Shown: in pieces, positions 60,750 to 64,000 of the stretch | Position numbering within the stretch: the stretch's first letter is position 1 | Layout: each line of letters starts with the position of its first letter | Assembly: GCA_050251815.1 (NCBI GenBank) | Contig: JBFWMB010000006.1 | Span: 1-64,000, forward strand | Length of the DNA: 64,000 nt | Source of the DNA: GWE2-40-63 sp050251815 | GTDB lineage: Bacteria > Bacteroidota > Bacteroidia > Bacteroidales > SZUA-534 | Reading direction: 5' to 3' | The notes under the pieces: generated by a model | The model's input: only the letters and a program-made list of their open reading frames with translations | Told to the model about the DNA's origin: nothing | Databases searched by the model: none | Position numbers and translations under genes: made by a program

Positions 60750-60793
60750 TTTTTCAGTTTTTTTTTGTTACACACCAACCTCGAAATGTTACT

Positions 60794-61891
60794 TTATACG
60801 TAGGTTTCAAACAATTTGTAGAGAACCAGTAATGGTAAAATTTCAAGTGCACAAAGGTACAAAATCAAATAGAAAATTGAAAGTCTATTTTTGATTCCAA
60901 AATTTAATCCCCTAAAAATCCGGAAAACATAGAAGAATACAACAACCAAAAATCCAGCATAAAATAGCCAGGGCGTGACCTGTGGGTCGATAAAAGGAAT
61001 TATCGCAATTAAGGGCAGTAACAATAAACCTATCATTCGGTTGTAAATAAATATGGTAGTTGTGTAATAAATAAAAGAACCTTTTGCCAGAAAAAGAAAG
61101 TCGATCACAGCCATAAAAGCTCCACGCAAACTATAAACAACTATCACAAAGGCTAAAACGGCCATAAATAAAAAGATGCCTCTTAGCCCCAACATCTCCC
61201 AATTCTGATAATCGAACCACTGGGTAACAAAAAGTGCCAGATTGATAAAAAACAGCACGTTCATAATATGAAAAATCCGGCTACGCAATACATTTGATTC
61301 TTCGCGAACGCGCTTTGCGGAGTAAAAGTTAAAAGCGGTTTGAACAGCCAGTTGCACATAACGCCCAAAACCTACACGCAGCCAGCCAAATATTACAAGA
61401 ACCAAAATTATTAGCCCAAGCATCCAGTCGGTTGATTCAAAGAATGTACCCGATTTACTTGCTACTTGAATTGGTTTTTTTTGTTTTACCTGTTCGCGAA
61501 CCTCAACCAGACTTTTTTCAGCAACTTTTTCAATCTTTTGCTTTGTAATAAGTACCGGAGCTAATTCCGGTTCAAAGGGCTGAATCGATAAACTGGAAAA
61601 AAAATCAGCATTACCAGGCAACACAAAGTTATCATCCAACACATTGTAAACCGGATGTGCTATGCTGTCGTTACCGGGAACAAAAGGAATGGTTTTGGTA
61701 ATTGGAATCACCACCTTTGGTTTTTCAATTCGTGTGGAATCGACAGTGAAGGTGCGTACAGACCCCAACTCCATTTTTTTTCGGCCAACATCGAGTTTGT
61801 TTTCCTGAGGCAAAACCACCGGGGTATTAATTAATAATCCCTTGGCGGGAAGCGTATCCTGACTCTGAATGATAAAATTTTTATAACTCAT
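60794..61891 (-). CDS. DUF4271 multipass membrane protein
   Basis: A 365-residue protein: a soluble N-terminal half (1-150) of low complexity, then about seven hydrophobic helices from residue 155 on (WMLGLIILVLVIFGWLRVGFG, FFINLALFVTQWF, GIFLFMAVLAFVIVVYSLR). This is the DUF4271 family, regularly encoded upstream of hemD in Bacteroidota. Function unknown; the linkage suggests a role in envelope or haem homeostasis, but that is a guess. Confidence 0.82.
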   Translation of the reverse strand: MSYKNFIIQSQDTLPAKGLLINTPVVLPQENKLDVGRKKMELGSVRTFTVDSTRIEKPKVVIPITKTIPFVPGNDSIAHPVYNVLDDNFVLPGNADFFSSLSIQPFEPELAPVLITKQKIEKVAEKSLVEVREQVKQKKPIQVASKSGTFFESTDWMLGLIILVLVIFGWLRVGFGRYVQLAVQTAFNFYSAKRVREESNVLRSRIFHIMNVLFFINLALFVTQWFDYQNWEMLGLRGIFLFMAVLAFVIVVYSLRGAFMAVIDFLFLAKGSFIYYTTTIFIYNRMIGLLLLPLIAIIPFIDPQVTPWLFYAGFLVVVFFYVFRIFRGLNFGIKNRLSIFYLILYLCALEILPLLVLYKLFETYV

Positions 61892-62043
61892 GCGATCTGT
61901 AACTGTTTTTCCGAAACACCCTCTCGTTACTGCTTGTTGCGTTAACCCTGGGATTTTAATGCCATAAAAATAATAAGTTTAAGCGATAATAATTTATAAT
62001 TGTCAATTTTAGTTTTGACTTAAGGAATAATTTGAATTAATTG

Positions 62044-62051
62044 TATCTTTG
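62044..62051 (+). promoter_or_regulatory. Likely -7 element of the OmpA-like gene
   Basis: TATCTTTG fits TAnnTTTG and lies 20 bases before the ATG at 62072. The -33 region is not clear. The short leader is plausible for Bacteroidota. Confidence 0.4.
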
Positions 62052-62071
62052 GTTTCGAAAATAAAATTACC

Positions 62072-63121
62072 ATGCATATACGTAAACGTTTTGTATTTAT
62101 TGCGCTGGGGTTTGTTGCCATAAACGCCTGTGTTCCCACCCGACAATTTCAGGAATTAAAACAAAAAAATGCAGTTACTGTCAACGAACGCGACTCGCTT
62201 AAAAGCACCAACGAATCGTTAACGGTACAAAACACTGAAATGGAAGCTGAGCTGGAGGAACTGGAAAAGCGCTTTTCCCTAATGGCATCGCAGCAAAGTG
62301 GATTAAAAGATTCGGCTGCTTTTTACAAAAAACAGTTCAAAGTTTATAAAACCATGTACAACGACCTATCGAACACCCAGTCATCGGTTGAGAAGGGACG
62401 TGATGAAGAAACACGCAAACTGCTGGCTGAACTTCAGGTTACCAAAGAAGACTTGCAGGTGCGTGAAGATGAGTTACGGGAGTTGGAAGACAACCTGATG
62501 GCTAAACAACTGGCTTTGGAGGAACGCGACGAAATTTTGCTGGCTTTGGATGCAACGCTTAACCAGAAAAAGACCGAACTGGAAGCTCAAAGCCTTCGTA
62601 TGAGGGAATTGGAAAGCATATTGCATAGCAAAGATTCAGCGGTTTTTGCCTTAAAATCGAAAATTACCGATGCCCTTTTGGGATTCGAAAATAAAGGCCT
62701 TACCATTCAGCAACGCAATGGAAAAGTATATGTTACCATGGACGAAAAACTGCTTTTTAAATCGGGACAATGGGATGTTGACCCCAAAGGACAGCAGGCC
62801 ATCAAACAAATTGCCGGTGTATTGGAGCAAAACAAAGACATCAACATTGTGGTTGAAGGACATACCGACGATGTTCCCATGCGCGGAAGCGGCGAAATTA
62901 AAGATAATTGGGATCTAAGTGTAAAGCGGGCGACATCGATAGTAAAAATTCTCCTGCAAAATTCAAGCATGGATCCCAAACGGGTTAGTGCAGCTGGTCG
63001 TGGCCCCTACTTCCCGGTTGATGCTGCTAAAACTCCCGAAGCCAGGGCAAAAAACCGAAGAACAGAAATTATTTTAACGCCAAAACTCGATGAGCTGTTC
63101 CAGATTTTAGAAAATAATTAA
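62072..63121 (+). CDS. OmpA-family lipoprotein with coiled coil
   Basis: A 349-residue lipoprotein (signal ending VAINAC, C20). A long coiled coil (about 25-190) leads to an OmpA/MotB peptidoglycan-binding domain (about 215-345) with VEGHTDDVPM, NWDLSVKRATSIVKIL and RVSAAGRGPYFPV. The Asp and Arg that bind diaminopimelate are in the NWDLS...RA and KNRRTEI segments. It probably ties the outer membrane to the cell wall. Terminator at 63144-63177. Confidence 0.9.
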   Translation: MHIRKRFVFIALGFVAINACVPTRQFQELKQKNAVTVNERDSLKSTNESLTVQNTEMEAELEELEKRFSLMASQQSGLKDSAAFYKKQFKVYKTMYNDLSNTQSSVEKGRDEETRKLLAELQVTKEDLQVREDELRELEDNLMAKQLALEERDEILLALDATLNQKKTELEAQSLRMRELESILHSKDSAVFALKSKITDALLGFENKGLTIQQRNGKVYVTMDEKLLFKSGQWDVDPKGQQAIKQIAGVLEQNKDINIVVEGHTDDVPMRGSGEIKDNWDLSVKRATSIVKILLQNSSMDPKRVSAAGRGPYFPVDAAKTPEARAKNRRTEIILTPKLDELFQILENN

Positions 63122-63143
63122 GATACCTCTAACAATTGATAAT

Positions 63144-63177
63144 AAACCTAAGGGTGCATTATCCTTAGGTTTTTTTG
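63144..63177 (+). terminator. Intrinsic terminator after the OmpA-like gene
   Basis: AAACCTAAGG (63144-63153) and CCTTAGGTTT (63163-63172) flank a 9-base loop and are followed by a T-run (63170-63177). Confidence 0.88.
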
Positions 63178-63181
63178 TTAC

Positions 63182-64000
63182 ATGATTAGCTTTTACGATA
63201 CCTACCAGTTTTGCAAAACCCTTACGATTAGAAAGGTGATTAACGGAATGCTGTTGCGCCTAAGCTATTTTCTGTCGCGAATCAGCGGAAGCATTATTCG
63301 CTGGGGCTTACCCGAATCGCTTAGTATTGAACCCACAAATCTTTGCAACTTAAAATGCCCGGAATGTCCATCGGGAAACAATAGCCTAAATCGACCCCGC
63401 CTTTTCTTAGCTGAAACATCCTACCGCAACCTGATTGATAAAAACAATAAACAGTTGGCTTTTCTTCAATTGTATTTTCAAGGTGAACCCTTTTTACATC
63501 CAAAAATATACCAATACATTCATCACGCGGTTAAAAACCGTATTTACACGGCTACATCGACAAACGGCCAGTTTTTGAATCTGGAAAATTGCTTAAAGCT
63601 TGTTGATTCGGGCCTTCAGCGGCTCATTGTTTCCATTGACGGTACAACTCAGGAGAGCTATGAAAAGTACCGGGTAGGTGGCAGCCTCGACCAGGCCTTA
63701 ACAGGAATTGAGAATCTGATTGCCGCTAAAAAACAACGAAAGAAAAGAACGCCTGCTGTTATCATCCAGTTTGTTGTTTTTAAGACCAATGAACATCAAA
63801 TTCCGGAAATAAAACAACTGGCTAAAAAGCTACAGGTTGATGCGTTAAAGTTAAAAAGTCCGCAACTTGAAGATTTCGAAAACGGACATCCTTTAATGCC
63901 CGAAACCAAAAAGTACAATCGATACATAAAAAATGCATCGGGAACTTATTCCCTGAACAAAAACAAACAGGTTAAATGCAAAAGAGCCTGGAATGGTGCC
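63182..64000 (+). CDS. Radical SAM enzyme (SPASM type likely), 3' truncated by window
   Basis: The frame from ATG 63182 is open to the window end (273 codons). The radical SAM motif CNLKCPEC is at about residues 54-61 (IEPTNLCNLKCPECPSG), followed by YFQGEPFLHP, a variant of the usual GGEP. Near the end KCKRAWNGA looks like the first cysteine of a SPASM auxiliary-cluster domain. The enzyme could modify a peptide or sugar, but no precursor peptide or partner is seen. The rest lies outside the window. Confidence 0.83.
   Translation, partial: MISFYDTYQFCKTLTIRKVINGMLLRLSYFLSRISGSIIRWGLPESLSIEPTNLCNLKCPECPSGNNSLNRPRLFLAETSYRNLIDKNNKQLAFLQLYFQGEPFLHPKIYQYIHHAVKNRIYTATSTNGQFLNLENCLKLVDSGLQRLIVSIDGTTQESYEKYRVGGSLDQALTGIENLIAAKKQRKKRTPAVIIQFVVFKTNEHQIPEIKQLAKKLQVDALKLKSPQLEDFENGHPLMPETKKYNRYIKNASGTYSLNKNKQVKCKRAWNGA

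Overview
The window (about 39% G+C by eye) reads as a chromosomal segment of a Bacteroidota bacterium. The evidence is TTTG/TAnnTTTG-type promoters, a SusC/SusD pair, a PorX/SprE pair of the type IX secretion system, a three-subunit succinate:quinone reductase, and Bacteroidota-specific families (DUF4492 next to cydAB, DUF4271 next to hemD, head-GIN/DUF2807, DUF4348-like lipoprotein, LptE-like lipoprotein in an operon with secG). Gene content and codon use suggest Marinilabiliales, perhaps Prolixibacteraceae. Genus and species cannot be decided from the sequence alone.

Layout. 1-4.8 kb: the end of an IS1595-type transposase, a deoxynucleoside kinase, DUF2461, DUF2807, MazG, DeoC, a small lipoprotein and Hsp20. 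5.0-9.1 kb: a nitrosative/oxidative stress and microaerobic respiration block on the minus strand: DUF4492-cydA-cydB, a previously easy-to-miss 36-residue CydX-like ORF, then the iron-sulfur repair protein RIC behind a perfect 16-bp inverted repeat. 9.3-16.1 kb: two coupled glycosyltransferases, a voltage-gated-type K+ channel with a zinc ribbon, a lipoprotein, a ComM/YifB AAA ATPase, a methyltransferase and a Crp/Fnr regulator. 16.2-29.9 kb: a polysaccharide utilization locus (membrane-spanning propeller/LuxR-type regulator, two convergent GH30 lipoproteins, SusD, SusC, a duplicated PKD surface lipoprotein) bounded on both sides by arrays of exact 22-bp-period repeats built on the palindrome GGTACGTACC. 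30.0-36.3 kb: groES-groEL, then a sigma-54 activator-lptE-TPR-secG operon and a lipoprotein. 36.5-40.8 kb: rplM-rpsI, rpsB-tsf, pyrH-frr. 40.8-47.4 kb: a TPR histidine kinase, a MORN-type protein and sdhCAB. 47.7-53.6 kb: a conserved hypothetical, a stand-alone receiver, PorX and SprE/PorW. 53.7-64 kb: a radical SAM enzyme, two glycosyltransferases, an S41 protease, rnpA, hemD, DUF4271, an OmpA-like lipoprotein and the start of a second radical SAM enzyme.

How it works together. The GH30 locus probably senses, binds, cleaves and imports a beta-glucan; beta-1,6-linked glucan is the best guess because one of the enzymes resembles the GH30_3 group. The cyd and ric genes fit life at low oxygen with nitric oxide exposure. 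PorX and SprE are the regulatory and lipoprotein arms of type IX secretion.

The strongest undescribed signal is the pair of 22-bp repeat arrays (16213-16498 and 29667-29886). They share a 65-bp identical stretch, differ in unit number, lie in the same orientation, and bracket the glycan locus. The left array ends 2 bases before a good -7 promoter element of the regulator gene. They are not CRISPR and not simple microsatellites.
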